Source of the DNA: Cellulomonas sp. ES6
GTDB taxonomy: Bacteria > Actinomycetota > Actinomycetes > Actinomycetales > Cellulomonadaceae
NCBI RefSeq assembly: GCF_030053835.1
Contig: NZ_CP125655.1
Coordinates: forward strand, 1,550,001-1,614,000
Length of the DNA: 64,000 nucleotides
Reading direction: 5' to 3'
Shown: in pieces, positions 1 to 8,999 of the stretch
Numbering within the stretch: position 1 is the stretch's first letter
Layout: each line of letters begins with the position of its first letter
Notes under the pieces: model-generated
What the model saw: only the letters and a program-made list of their open reading frames with translations
Databases searched by the model: none
What the model was told of the DNA's origin: nothing
Made by a program: the position numbers and the translations under genes

Positions 1-909
1 GAGCCGGCGCAGGTCGTCGCGGGTCGCGTCCCGGTGGCGGCTGATCGGCCGGCCGACGCCCTGGGTGTCGAACGCGAAGTCCGTCGGGTACAGGTGGGTC
101 GACAGGAAGTCGATCGGCAGGTCCCGCTCGGCGCAGTACGCGATGAGCTCGTGGATCCAGACCGGCTTCCACGGCAGCACGTCGGGGTCGGGCGCCTCGG
201 CGGTCGCGCCCTCGAGCGAGGGGTCGTGGTACTCGCCGTCGTACCGGGCGTCGGGGACGAACACCGACGAGGACGGGCCGCCGACGCGCAGCTGCGGGTC
301 GACGCCCTTGACCGCGCGGGCGGTGGCCGCGTAGAGCTCGAAGTACTCCGTCTTGGTGCCGGTCCAGAAGTGCGGCACGAGGTTCGGCTCGTTCCAGACC
401 TCGAACGGCCAGCGGCGCACCTCCTCGACGCCGTACCGGTCGACCCAGTGCTGGACGGTGGCGGTGACGAGGTCGACCCACGCGTCCATGTCCGTGGGCG
501 GGCTGCCGTGGGCCTTCCACCAGAACAGCGTCTCCGTGTCCCGGGCGAGCTCGCGCGGCATGAAGCCGAGCTCGACGAACGGGCGGGCGCCGGCGTCGAG
601 GATCGCGTCGAAGACCTTGTCGACGTACGCGAACGTGTAGACCGGCTTCTCGAGCGGCGTGGGCGGGCCGAACCCGCCGCCGTTGGAGGCGCGGTACACG
701 AACATGTCGTCGTGGAACACCCCGTGGAACCGCACGGAGCGGGCCCCGAGCACCTCCACGGCCTCGCGGAAGTGGTCCTGCCAGTCGACGCGCAGCGCCT
801 CGTTGGCCCGGCCGGCGCCGAGGCACTGGCTCCAGACGTGCCGCAGCTCGATCTCAGCCGCGGGGCGACCGTCGATCAGTAGGGTTGACGGCGGTGCGTC
901 GACAGGCAC
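1..909 (-). CDS. GH39 beta-xylosidase, partial (C-terminus beyond window)
   Basis: Predicted cytoplasmic glycoside hydrolase of family 39 releasing xylose from xylo-oligosaccharides; no signal peptide is visible. The 303 residues seen are the N-terminal part of the TIM barrel; the remainder (family length about 500) lies past the left edge. FEVWNEPN carries the family acid/base glutamate (E174), and STHLYPTD is a further GH39-like barrel segment. The GTG start at 909 is chosen because AGGAGG lies five bases upstream. It is divergent from the LacI gene at 1099, and a CGAAAC/GTTTCG palindrome lies between them, so LacI-type control is likely. Other GH39 activities exist (iduronidase, for example), but the xylose-pathway neighbours favour xylosidase. 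Confidence 0.85.
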   Translation of the reverse strand, partial: MPVDAPPSTLLIDGRPAAEIELRHVWSQCLGAGRANEALRVDWQDHFREAVEVLGARSVRFHGVFHDDMFVYRASNGGGFGPPTPLEKPVYTFAYVDKVFDAILDAGARPFVELGFMPRELARDTETLFWWKAHGSPPTDMDAWVDLVTATVQHWVDRYGVEEVRRWPFEVWNEPNLVPHFWTGTKTEYFELYAATARAVKGVDPQLRVGGPSSSVFVPDARYDGEYHDPSLEGATAEAPDPDVLPWKPVWIHELIAYCAERDLPIDFLSTHLYPTDFAFDTQGVGRPISRHRDATRDDLRRL

Positions 910-960
910 GCAGACCTCCTTTGGTCGGCGGGGCCGCTGCCGTGCGGCCCCTCGTGAGTT

Positions 961-973
961 CGAAACGGTTTCG
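961..973. promoter_or_regulatory. LacI-type operator 1 (GH39 side)
   Basis: Palindrome CGAAACGGTTTCG in the GH39/LacI intergenic region, about 50 bases upstream of the GH39 start. The same CGAAAC-N-GTTTCG core recurs at 1072, 3251 and 3360, each beside a gene of this locus. Confidence 0.75.
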
Positions 974-1071
974 CAACCTGTATCGTGGCTTGACCGTAGA
1001 GGGTGGACGCACCGTCTGGCAACACCCCCGCACCAATCGATGCCTTCGGGGCGTCGACTGTTATAGAGTCG

Positions 1072-1084
1072 CGAAACAGTTTCG
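1072..1084. promoter_or_regulatory. LacI-type operator 2 (LacI-1 leader)
   Basis: Palindrome CGAAACAGTTTCG directly before the ribosome-binding site of the LacI gene at 1099 and just downstream of a TATAGA -10-like box. The placement suggests autorepression. Confidence 0.75.
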
Positions 1085-1098
1085 ACCTGAGGAGCTCC

Positions 1099-2139
1099 AT
1101 GTCGAGTGGTCCGGAGCGGCGGCGCGCCACCCTGTCCGACGTCGCCGCGGCCGCCGGCGTGTCCAAGGCCACCGTGTCCAAGGCGCTGAACGGCCGGGAC
1201 GACGTCTCCGCCGAGACGCGCGAGCGCATCCTGGCCGCCGTCACCGAGATCGGCTACCGCCCCACGACGAGCCTCGCGCCGGTCACGTCGCGCCGCGCCG
1301 TCGCCGTCGTCTTCGACATCCCGGCCTCGCCGTACATCCTCGGCGTCCTCCAGGGCACCATCGACGCCGCGACCGCCGAGCAGGTCGACCTGCTGGTGCG
1401 CCTCGCCCCCGAGCGGGCGTCCCGCACGCACCGCACCGTCGCCCGCGAGTGGGTGGCCGACCAGCGCGCCGCCGGCGTGGTCGGCATCATCGGCCTGACC
1501 CTGACCGCGCCCGACGGGCTCATCCGCGCGGCGAGCGACGCGGACCTGCCGTTCGTCATGGTCGACCCCGTCGACACCCGGCACCGGCACATGGTCAGCG
1601 TCGGGTCGAGCAACTGGGCCGGCGCCCGCACCGCCACCGAGCACCTCATCGGCCTCGGCCACCGGCGCATCGGCTGGATCGGCGGCCCCGAGGCGTCCGA
1701 CGCCGCCCGGGACCGGCTCTACGGCTACCAGGCCGCGCTCGACGCCGCCGGGCTCACCGTCGACCCGGCGCTCGTGCGGTCCGACCAGTTCGCCGTCGCG
1801 CCCGGCACCCGGCACGCGCACGAGCTGCTCGCCCTCGACGACCCGCCCACGGCGATCATGGGCGGCGACGACGAGATCGCGGTCGGCGTGCTCGCCGCGG
1901 CGCACGCCCTCGGCGTCCGCGTGCCCGAGCAGCTCAGCGTCACCGGGTTCGACGACACCCCGCAGGCCGCCTGGACCACGCCGCCGCTCACCACCGTGCA
2001 CCAGCACCTGGAGGAGATGGGGCGGATGGCCGTGCAGACCGTGCTCGCGATGGCCGACGGCGGCCGGCCGGCGTCGCGGCACGTCGAGCTGGCGACGTCG
2101 CTGACGCTGCGCGCGAGCACGGGGCCCGCGCCGGCCTGA
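1099..2139 (+). CDS. LacI-family transcriptional regulator 1 of the xylosidase locus
   Basis: LacI/GalR repressor of 346 residues. The N-terminal helix-turn-helix (LSDVAAAAGVSKATVSKALN, residues about 9-28) is followed by a periplasmic-binding-protein-like sensor domain ending in the usual VTGFDDTPQA and TTVHQHLEEMG segments. The ATG at 1099 is preferred over an in-frame upstream ATG at 1003 because GAGGAGC lies just before it and the upstream stretch contains operator DNA. It is divergent from GH39. Nearby palindromes suggest it controls GH39, itself and probably GH120, with a xylose-derived inducer as the likely ligand (inference). Confidence 0.93.
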   Translation: MSSGPERRRATLSDVAAAAGVSKATVSKALNGRDDVSAETRERILAAVTEIGYRPTTSLAPVTSRRAVAVVFDIPASPYILGVLQGTIDAATAEQVDLLVRLAPERASRTHRTVAREWVADQRAAGVVGIIGLTLTAPDGLIRAASDADLPFVMVDPVDTRHRHMVSVGSSNWAGARTATEHLIGLGHRRIGWIGGPEASDAARDRLYGYQAALDAAGLTVDPALVRSDQFAVAPGTRHAHELLALDDPPTAIMGGDDEIAVGVLAAAHALGVRVPEQLSVTGFDDTPQAAWTTPPLTTVHQHLEEMGRMAVQTVLAMADGGRPASRHVELATSLTLRASTGPAPA

Positions 2140-2201
2140 TCCGCGCCCGCACCCGTCCGATCCCGGGGCGCACGGGCGCCGGCCCGCGGTACGTGCGACC
2201 G

Positions 2202-3236
2202 TCACCCCGTCGCGGGCGGCGCCGTCGACTCCCGCACCACGAGGGTCGTCGAGAGCTGGACGTGGTGGGAGTCCACGCCCTCGCCGCGCGCGAGCTGCAG
2301 CAGCGTGCGCAGCGCGACCCGGCCCATCTCGACGACGGGCTGCCGCACGGTGGTGAGGGGCGGGGCGGACGACGAGGCCGCCGGGCTGTCGTCGAACCCC
2401 ACGACGGACAGGTCCTGCGGCACGCGCAGCCCGTGCCGCTGCGCGGACGCGAGCACGCCGAGCGCGATCGAGTCGGACGCCGCGAACACCGCCGTGGGCC
2501 GCTCGGGCTGGTCGAGCAGGTGGTCCGCCATCTCGAGCCCCGCGGCGAACGTGTGCGCCCGCGAGCGCACGAGGGCCTCGTCCACCTGGCCGCCGCCGGC
2601 GCGCATCATGCTGAGGTAGCCCTGGAGCCGCTCCGAGGACGGCAGGAACGACTCGGCCCCGCCGGCGAACGCGATGCGGCGGTGCCCGAGGTCGAGCAGG
2701 TGGCGGGTGGCCTGCACCCCGCCGGAGAAGTTGGTGGAGCCGACGGAGACCGTGGAGTCGTCGAGCGGGTTCACGGGGTCGATGTGGACGGTCGCGACGC
2801 CGAGGTCCCGCAGGAGCGCGTGCTGCTCGGCGGTGGTCTGCATCGTGACGAGGACGACGCCGGCGCGGTCGGGGGCGGCCTGGCGGCGGATCCAGCCCGG
2901 GGACAGCGGCGGGGTGCTGCCGCCGGGCACGTCGAGCACGTCGACGGCGACCTCGATGCCGTGCTCCCGCGCGGAGGCGACGACGCCCTCCAGCACCCGC
3001 ATCGCGTAGATGTCCGACAGCGTCCGGAACACCACGGCCACACCGACCGGCGGCGTGCCGGCGCGCGGCCCGGTGGTGGGCGCGTAGCCGAGCGCGTCGA
3101 TGGCCTCCTCGACGCGTCGGCGGGTCTCCGCGGAGATGCCGGGGCGGCCGTTGAGCACCTTGGAGGCGGTCGACGTCGACACCCCGGCGGTGGCGGCGAC
3201 CTGCTCGAGCGTGGGGCGGCGCGGGCGGTCTGACAT
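2202..3236 (-). CDS. LacI-family transcriptional regulator 2 of the xylosidase locus
   Basis: Second LacI/GalR repressor, 344 residues, with helix-turn-helix LEQVAATAGVSTSTASKVLN (residues about 9-28) and a C-terminal sugar-sensor domain containing SVVGFDDSPAA. It is divergent from the GH120 operon. The ATG at 3236 is chosen because TAGACT stands 7 bases upstream, as in a leaderless actinobacterial promoter, and because the longer reading frame would cross the operator at 3251. The two LacI proteins have closely similar sequence blocks and sit beside the same operator core, so they probably arose by duplication and may recognise overlapping sites. Confidence 0.92.
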   Translation of the reverse strand: MSDRPRRPTLEQVAATAGVSTSTASKVLNGRPGISAETRRRVEEAIDALGYAPTTGPRAGTPPVGVAVVFRTLSDIYAMRVLEGVVASAREHGIEVAVDVLDVPGGSTPPLSPGWIRRQAAPDRAGVVLVTMQTTAEQHALLRDLGVATVHIDPVNPLDDSTVSVGSTNFSGGVQATRHLLDLGHRRIAFAGGAESFLPSSERLQGYLSMMRAGGGQVDEALVRSRAHTFAAGLEMADHLLDQPERPTAVFAASDSIALGVLASAQRHGLRVPQDLSVVGFDDSPAASSSAPPLTTVRQPVVEMGRVALRTLLQLARGEGVDSHHVQLSTTLVVRESTAPPATG

Positions 3237-3250
3237 GCGGGGAAGTCTAG

Positions 3251-3263
3251 CGAAAGAGTTTCC
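3251..3263. promoter_or_regulatory. LacI-type operator 3 (LacI-2 promoter)
   Basis: CGAAAGAGTTTCC, an imperfect copy of the CGAAAC-N-GTTTCG core, directly upstream of the TAGACT box of the LacI gene starting at 3236. The position fits autoregulation. Confidence 0.6.
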
Positions 3264-3359
3264 ACCACCGATAGGCCGCCGCGGCGCCCCGTCGCCGCTC
3301 GCCGCCCCACTTCCGCTCGGCGCCGACACCGTCTAGGGTCGACTCAGCAGAAACGCGAC

Positions 3360-3372
3360 GGAAACAGTTTCG
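3360..3372. promoter_or_regulatory. LacI-type operator 4 (GH120 operon)
   Basis: GGAAACAGTTTCG, flanked by CGAC/GTCG extensions (3354-3379) that lengthen the dyad. It lies about 15 bases after a TAGGGT -10 box (3334-3339), so a bound repressor would block transcription of the GH120-aldolase-dehydratase operon. Confidence 0.7.
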
Positions 3373-3444
3373 TCGCGTGGGGCGTCGACGCCGGCGGGCG
3401 GAGGCGCGCCCGCACCCGGCCCGACCCCTCGGAGGACCTCCGCC

Positions 3445-5415
3445 GTGACCACCTTCCACGTCGCCGTGACCGGCTCGGACCGGGCGGACGGCTCCCCCGG
3501 CGCCCCGTTCCGCACCGTCAACCGGGCCGCCCGCGCGGCGATGCCCGGGGACACCGTGCAGGTCCACGAGGGCACCTACCGCGAGTGGGTGCGGCCCGTG
3601 CGCGGCGGCACCGGCGACGACCGCCGCATCACGTTCGAGGCCGCCCCGGGCGAGCACGTGACGATCACCGGCGCGGAGGTCGTCACCGGCTGGGTGCCCG
3701 AGGGGGGCACGGTCTGGCGCGCCGAGGTGCCGAACACGCTGTTCGGGGAGCTCAACCCGTTCGACGAGCCCGTCGCCGGCGACTGGCTGCACCCCGGCCC
3801 CGTCGTCCACCGCGGCGCGGTGTACCTGGACGGCCGCTCCCTGCACGAGGCGCAGGACCGCGCCGCCGTCGCCGCGCCCGAGCGCCGCACCCACGTCCGC
3901 TACCAGTGGACCGCGCTCGACACCGAGCTGCTCGAGCCCGACCGGACCGTGCTCGTCTGGTACGCCGAGGTCGGCGAGGACGTCACGACGATCTGGGCCA
4001 ACTTCGCCGGCGCCGACCCGAACGCCTCCCTGGTCGAGGTCAACGTCCGGCCCTCCGTGTTCACGCCCGTGCGGCACCACATCGACTACGTCACGGTGCG
4101 CGGCTTCGAGCTCGCGCAGGCCGCGACCCCGTGGGCGCCGCCGACCGCCGAGCAGCTCGGCCTCGTCGGCCCCGGCTGGTCGAAGGGCTGGGTCATCGAG
4201 GACAACCTGGTCCGCGACGCGACGTGCGCGGGGATCTCCCTGGGCAAGACCGCGGCGAGCGGCGACAACTTCGCCCACGAGCGCGGCGACAAGCCCGGCT
4301 ACCAGTACCAGCTCGAGTCCGTGTTCACCGCCCTGCACCAGGGCTGGGAGCGCGAGCGCGTCGGCTCCCACGTGGTGCGCCGCAACGAGATCCGCGACTG
4401 CGGGCAGAACGGCGTGGTCGGGCACCTGGGCTGCGCGTTCTCGACCATCGAGGACAACCACATCCACCGCATCGGCACCAAGCACGAGTTCTCCGGCTAC
4501 GAGATCGCGGGCATCAAGCTGCACGCCCCGCTCGACGTCGTCATCCGCCACAACCGCGTGCACGACACCACGCTCGGCATCTGGCTCGACTGGCAGGTGC
4601 AGGGCACGCGCGTCACCCGCAACCTGCTGTACGGCAACATCCGCGACCTGTTCATCGAGGTGGCGCACGGTCCCGCGACGGTCGACCACAACGTGCTGGC
4701 CTCCCCCGCGGCGATCGAGCTGTTCAGCCAGGGCAACGCGTTCCTGCACAACCTGGTGCTCGGAGCCGTGCGGATGCAGGCCGTGCTGGACCGCGCGACG
4801 CCGTACCACGTGCCGCACTCCACGCAGGTGGCGGGCTACGCGTTCGTCTACGCCGGCGACGACCGGTACGTCGGCAACCTGTTCGTCGGCGCCCGGCGCG
4901 GCGTGTACGGCCCGGACGCGCCGCTGGTGCTGGAGGAGTTCCCGCCCGAGACGTTCGGCACGCACGCCTACGACGGCGCGCCCGGGTCGTGGGAGGAGTA
5001 CCTGCGCCGGGTGGGGACGCCCGGCGGGGCCGGCGACCACTCCCGGTTCCACCTCGAGCAGCAGCCGGCGTACGTCCGGTCGAACGCCTACGCGGACGGC
5101 GCCCGGCCCGCCTCGCACGAGACCGACGCCGTGACCGTCGCCGGGCCCGCGACCGTGCGGGTGGTCGACGAGGGCGACGCGGTCTACCTGGAGCACGACC
5201 TGCCCGGCGCCCTGGTCGCGCCGCGCGTCGGCGTCGTGACCGGCCGGGACCTCGGCCACGTCCGCATCGCGTCGGCGTCGTACGAGAACCCGGACGGCAC
5301 GCCCCTCGTCGCCGACGTCGACCTGGTCGGGCACCGCAAGGAACCCGGGACCGCCTACCCGCCGGGCCCGCTGGCCTCCCTCGCCGACGGCGCCGCGCGC
5401 GTCCGGGTGTGGTGA
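3445..5415 (+). CDS. GH120 beta-xylosidase (right-handed beta-helix)
   Basis: Predicted intracellular beta-xylosidase of family 120, 656 residues, close to the family's usual 640 or so. The body is a right-handed parallel beta-helix built of repeated IEDN/RHNRVHD/TRNLLYGN-type coils. From memory it resembles Thermoanaerobacterium XylC along its whole length, including TPWAPPTA, GPGWSKGW, DCGQNGVVGHLG and HVPHSTQVAG-type segments. D382 in WLDW and E405 in FIEV match the nucleophile and acid/base of that enzyme in spacing (23) and even in number. The GTG start follows GGAGG at 3431. It is first gene of an operon with the aldolase (4-base overlap) and dehydratase, under operator 4. No signal peptide, so it acts on imported xylo-oligomers. 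Confidence 0.88.
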   Translation: MTTFHVAVTGSDRADGSPGAPFRTVNRAARAAMPGDTVQVHEGTYREWVRPVRGGTGDDRRITFEAAPGEHVTITGAEVVTGWVPEGGTVWRAEVPNTLFGELNPFDEPVAGDWLHPGPVVHRGAVYLDGRSLHEAQDRAAVAAPERRTHVRYQWTALDTELLEPDRTVLVWYAEVGEDVTTIWANFAGADPNASLVEVNVRPSVFTPVRHHIDYVTVRGFELAQAATPWAPPTAEQLGLVGPGWSKGWVIEDNLVRDATCAGISLGKTAASGDNFAHERGDKPGYQYQLESVFTALHQGWERERVGSHVVRRNEIRDCGQNGVVGHLGCAFSTIEDNHIHRIGTKHEFSGYEIAGIKLHAPLDVVIRHNRVHDTTLGIWLDWQVQGTRVTRNLLYGNIRDLFIEVAHGPATVDHNVLASPAAIELFSQGNAFLHNLVLGAVRMQAVLDRATPYHVPHSTQVAGYAFVYAGDDRYVGNLFVGARRGVYGPDAPLVLEEFPPETFGTHAYDGAPGSWEEYLRRVGTPGGAGDHSRFHLEQQPAYVRSNAYADGARPASHETDAVTVAGPATVRVVDEGDAVYLEHDLPGALVAPRVGVVTGRDLGHVRIASASYENPDGTPLVADVDLVGHRKEPGTAYPPGPLASLADGAARVRVW

Positions 5416-6314
5416 GCGCGGTGGCCCGGTTCTACGCCCCCGCCGTCACCGCGTTCCACGCCGACGGCACCCTCGACCGCGACGGCAACCTCGCCGTCTG
5501 GGAGCACATCCTCGACGGCGGCGTCGACGGCATCGCCCTCATGGGCAGCACCGGCGAGTTCTTCGCGCTGCTGCCCGAGCAGAAGCGCGAGCTCATCGAC
5601 CTGGCCGTCCGGCACGTCGCGCCGCGCGCCGACCTGATCGTCGGCACCGCGTGCCTGCGGGTGGACGAGACCGTCGAGCTCAGCCGGTACGCCCTGGACG
5701 CCGGGGCGCCCGCCGTGATGATCGTCAGCCCCTACTACTTCGCGCTCGAGGACGCGAGCATCGAGGCGTACTACTCGGCGATCGCGGAGCAGGTGCCGGG
5801 CGACATCTACCTGTACAACTTCCCCGCCCGCACCGGCTACGACCTGGGCCCGGACGTCACGCGGCGGCTGCTGCGCCGGCACCCGAACATCGTGGGCTAC
5901 AAGGACACCGTGCAGGAGGTCGGCCACACCCGGCGCCTGCTCACCGAGCTGCTGCCGGAGTTCCCGGACTTCCGGGTGTTCGCCGGGTTCGACGAGAACC
6001 TGCACCACGTGGTGACCTCCGGCGGCGCCGGCGCCATCGGCGGGCTCGCGAACCTGTACCCGGAGTACTGCGCCGCCTACGTGCGGGCCGTCGACTCCGG
6101 CGACGCGGCGGCCATCGCGCGGGCCCAGCGGCGCATCGACGTGCTCATGGGGCTGTACTCCCTGGGCGCGCCGTTCTTCCCGCTGCTCAAGGAGGGCATG
6201 GTCGGGCGCGGCGTCCGCCTGGAGCACCACTCCACCGCGCCGCACCTGCCCGCGACGCCCGAGCAGGCCGAGGCGCTCGCCGCGCTCATGGCCACCGTCG
6301 AGGACATGCCGTGA
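5412..6314 (+). CDS. 2-keto-3-deoxy-pentonate aldolase, DHDPS/NAL family (YagE/YjhH-like)
   Basis: Class I aldolase of the dihydrodipicolinate-synthase family, 300 residues, predicted to split 2-keto-3-deoxy-xylonate into pyruvate and glycolaldehyde. The GSTGEF loop, Y135 in YNFPAR and the Schiff-base lysine K164 in GYKDT are all present. The GTG start overlaps the GH120 stop (GTGA, 5412-5415), which implies translational coupling, and the next gene starts inside its stop codon. Pairing with a YjhG-type dehydratase favours a keto-deoxy-pentonate or gluconate substrate over a DapA role. Confidence 0.88.
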   Translation: MSAVARFYAPAVTAFHADGTLDRDGNLAVWEHILDGGVDGIALMGSTGEFFALLPEQKRELIDLAVRHVAPRADLIVGTACLRVDETVELSRYALDAGAPAVMIVSPYYFALEDASIEAYYSAIAEQVPGDIYLYNFPARTGYDLGPDVTRRLLRRHPNIVGYKDTVQEVGHTRRLLTELLPEFPDFRVFAGFDENLHHVVTSGGAGAIGGLANLYPEYCAAYVRAVDSGDAAAIARAQRRIDVLMGLYSLGAPFFPLLKEGMVGRGVRLEHHSTAPHLPATPEQAEALAALMATVEDMP

Positions 6315-8347
6315 CGCCCGGGGAGCGGTCGGAGGGCGAGGCGGAGCGCGTGCCGGAGCGCGTGCTGGAGGGGCTGCTGCAGCCGCACGACGGCATCTAC
6401 GCCGTGCGCTCGCACGCCGAGGGGCCGAGCGGCCGGCTGCCGCTGACCGCCGAGGTGCTGCGCGACTCCCCCAGCGGCGACGTGTTCGGCATGACGCAGA
6501 ACGCCGGCATGGGCTGGCCGCGCGCCAACATGCTGGGCCCGCAGGTCATGATCGTCTCCACCGCCGGCGGGCTGCGGTCCGAGGCCGGCGACCCGATCGC
6601 GCTCGGCCTGCACTCCGGGCACTTCGAGCTGGTCGACCAGGTGCGCGCCGCGTCCGAGACCATCGCCGAGGCCGGCGGTCTGCCGTTCGCGTCGTTCGTG
6701 TCCGACCAGTGCGACGGCCGGTCGCAGGGCACCACCGGCATGTTCGACTCGCTGCCGTACCGCAACGACGCCGCCACCGTCATGCGCCGGCTCATCCGCT
6801 CGCTGCCGACCCGGCACGCCGTCATGGGCGTCGCGACCTGCGACAAGGGGCTGCCCGCCACGATGATGGCGCTCGCCTCCCAGCACGACCTGCCGACGAT
6901 CCTCGTGCCCGGCGGCGTCACGCTGCCGCCCACCACCGGCGAGGACCTCGCGCGCGTGCAGACCCTCGGCGCGCGGTTCGCCAACGACGAGCTGAGCCTC
7001 GCCGACGCGTCCGAGCTCGGCTGCCGCGCGTGCGCGTCCCCCGGCGGCGGCTGCCACTTCCTCGGGACCGCCGGCACCAGCCAGGTGATCGCCGAGGCGC
7101 TCGGCCTCGCGCTCCCCCACTCCGCGCTCGCGCCCTCCGGGGAGCCGGTCTGGGCGGAGATCGCCCGGCAGTCCGCGCGCGCCCTGCTCGACATGCGGCG
7201 CCGCGGCCTCACCACGCGCGACGTCCTCACGCCCAAGGCGTTCGAGAACGCGATGGTCGTGCACGCCGCCGTCGGCGGGTCCACCAACCTGCTGCTGCAC
7301 CTGCCCGCCATCGCCCACGCCGCCGGCGTCCCGCGCCCCACCGTCGACGACTGGGCGCGCATCAACCGGGCCGTGCCCCGCATCGTCAGCGTGCTCCCCA
7401 ACGGGCCCGTGCAGCACCCCACCGTCCGGATGTTCCTCGCCGGCGGAACCCCCGAGGTCATGCTCCACCTGCGCGACCTCGGCCTGCTGCACCTCGACGC
7501 GCTCTCCGCCACCGGCGAGACCCTCGGCACCGTGCTCGACTGGTGGGCCGGCTCCGAGCGCCGCGCCCGCATGCACCAGGCCCTGCGCGACCAGGAGCAC
7601 GTCGAGCCGGACGACGTCATCATGAGCCCCGACCAGGCGCGCCGCCGCGGCCTCACGCCGACCACCGCGTTCCCGATGGGCAACCTCGCCCCCGAGGGCT
7701 CCGTCATCAAGTCCACCGCCATCGACCCGTCCCGCATCACCGACGGCGTGTTCGAGCACACCGGCCCGGCGCGGGTCTACACCTCCGAGGCCGACGCCAT
7801 CGCCGCCATCAAGGCCCACGACGTCCACCCCGGCGACATCATGGTCATCATGGGCGGCGGCCCCCTCGGCACCGGCATGGAGGAGACCTACCAGGTCACG
7901 TCCGCGCTCAAGCACCTGTCCTACGGCAAGGAGATCTCGCTCGTCACCGACGCGCGGTTCTCGGGCGTCTCCACCGGCGCCTGCATCGGCCACGTCGGGC
8001 CGGAGGCGCTCGCCGGCGGGCCGCTCGGGCGGCTCCGCGACGGGGACGTCGTGTCGATCCGCGTCGACGTGGAGCGGCTCGAGGGGTCGGTGGACTACGT
8101 CGGGTCCGTGGACGGGGAGCGGGTGTCGGCGGTCGAGGGCGCCGCCGTGCTCGCCGCGCGGCCGCCGCACCCCGGGCTCGCGCCCCACCCGCTGCTGCCC
8201 GACGACACGCGGCTGTGGGCGGCGCTCCAGGACGCCAGCGGCGGCACGTGGGGCGGGGCGGTGTACGACGTCGACCGCATCGTGGAGGTGCTGCGGGCGG
8301 GGACGGCGGCGCTGGCGGGCGCACCGCGGGAGGACGCCGCGCCGTAG
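6311..8347 (+). CDS. D-xylonate dehydratase, IlvD/Edd family (YjhG/YagF-like)
   Basis: Dehydratase of 678 residues predicted to convert D-xylonate to 2-keto-3-deoxy-xylonate. It shares long identical-looking blocks with E. coli YjhG as I recall it, including QGTTGMFDSLPYRNDA, KACAS-type CRACASPGGGC, ALAPSGEPVW and TDARFSGVSTGACIGHVGPE. The family's Fe-S cysteines are visible in SDQCDG, TCDKG and GGGC. The start GTG at 6311 overlaps the aldolase stop. Together with the aldolase it makes the core of the Dahms pathway; xylose dehydrogenase and xylonolactonase are not in this window. Other aldonates (arabinonate, gluconate) cannot be excluded as substrates. Confidence 0.9.
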   Translation: MTPGERSEGEAERVPERVLEGLLQPHDGIYAVRSHAEGPSGRLPLTAEVLRDSPSGDVFGMTQNAGMGWPRANMLGPQVMIVSTAGGLRSEAGDPIALGLHSGHFELVDQVRAASETIAEAGGLPFASFVSDQCDGRSQGTTGMFDSLPYRNDAATVMRRLIRSLPTRHAVMGVATCDKGLPATMMALASQHDLPTILVPGGVTLPPTTGEDLARVQTLGARFANDELSLADASELGCRACASPGGGCHFLGTAGTSQVIAEALGLALPHSALAPSGEPVWAEIARQSARALLDMRRRGLTTRDVLTPKAFENAMVVHAAVGGSTNLLLHLPAIAHAAGVPRPTVDDWARINRAVPRIVSVLPNGPVQHPTVRMFLAGGTPEVMLHLRDLGLLHLDALSATGETLGTVLDWWAGSERRARMHQALRDQEHVEPDDVIMSPDQARRRGLTPTTAFPMGNLAPEGSVIKSTAIDPSRITDGVFEHTGPARVYTSEADAIAAIKAHDVHPGDIMVIMGGGPLGTGMEETYQVTSALKHLSYGKEISLVTDARFSGVSTGACIGHVGPEALAGGPLGRLRDGDVVSIRVDVERLEGSVDYVGSVDGERVSAVEGAAVLAARPPHPGLAPHPLLPDDTRLWAALQDASGGTWGGAVYDVDRIVEVLRAGTAALAGAPREDAAP

Positions 8348-8420
8348 GCCCGCGTCGCGATGTCACCGACGGGACGTCGTCCGGCCCCGCACCATGGACG
8401 GACGACGCTGGCCGCTCCGC

Positions 8421-8999
8421 CTAGCGGCACTCGCCCTGGGTGAGCTCGAGCGCGAGGGACGCGCGCTCCACGTACGTCCGACCTCCGGTGGAGTAGGTGA
8501 TCGCGATCCCGTCCAGCGAGCCCGCCGGGCCGTCCGCCACCACCTCGATGACGAGATCGACGGCCGGGCCGCCCGGCAGCTCCTCGCCCAGCGCCGGCAC
8601 GGCGTCCCGCCAGGCGTCGGGGAACTGGTCCGTCGGCGGGAGCGCGTCGAGCATCAGCCGGTACTCCTCGGTGACCGGCATCAGGTACGCCCCGCCGATC
8701 ACGATGTGCTCCGCGTCGACCGGGTCGACGGCATCGATGACGAGGTCGGCGGGGAGACCGTTCGGCAGGTTGACCCCGAAGGCGGCTTCCGCGTAGTCGG
8801 GGAGCGGTGCACACACCGTGGCCGGCTCACCGGACAGGTGGAGCGGTCCGTCATCCCCCGTGGCAGGCGCACACCCTGCGACCGCGAGGACGCCCGCAGC
8901 GGCGAGCACGCCCTCGATGAGCGTCACGGACGATTCGACCCTGACACGGCGGTGGGGAAGACACCCGGGCTCGGACGCACGCCGAGACGTTCCTGGCAC
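8421..8999 (-). CDS. Putative lipoprotein, unknown function
   Basis: Secreted lipoprotein candidate of 192 residues. A hydrophobic stretch ends in the lipobox LAVAGC, after which the mature protein would be anchored at the cysteine; no known domain is recognised. The GTG at 8999 has a strong GAGGAG site and gives a basic n-region (HRRVR) before the hydrophobic core. A shorter GTG at 8927 lacks both. The first residues, MPGTSRRAS, copy the start of the LacI protein at 17101 (MPGTRRRAS), and the upstream DNA is a duplicate of that gene's leader, so this gene seems to use a captured expression signal. Not linked functionally to its neighbours. Confidence 0.72.
   Translation of the reverse strand: MPGTSRRASEPGCLPHRRVRVESSVTLIEGVLAAAGVLAVAGCAPATGDDGPLHLSGEPATVCAPLPDYAEAAFGVNLPNGLPADLVIDAVDPVDAEHIVIGGAYLMPVTEEYRLMLDALPPTDQFPDAWRDAVPALGEELPGGPAVDLVIEVVADGPAGSLDGIAITYSTGGRTYVERASLALELTQGECR

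Noticed and set aside
3247..5334. Long minus-strand frame opposite GH120
   Set aside because: Low-complexity Arg/Val/Asp sequence, no family motif, exactly opposite a gene with conserved catalytic residues.
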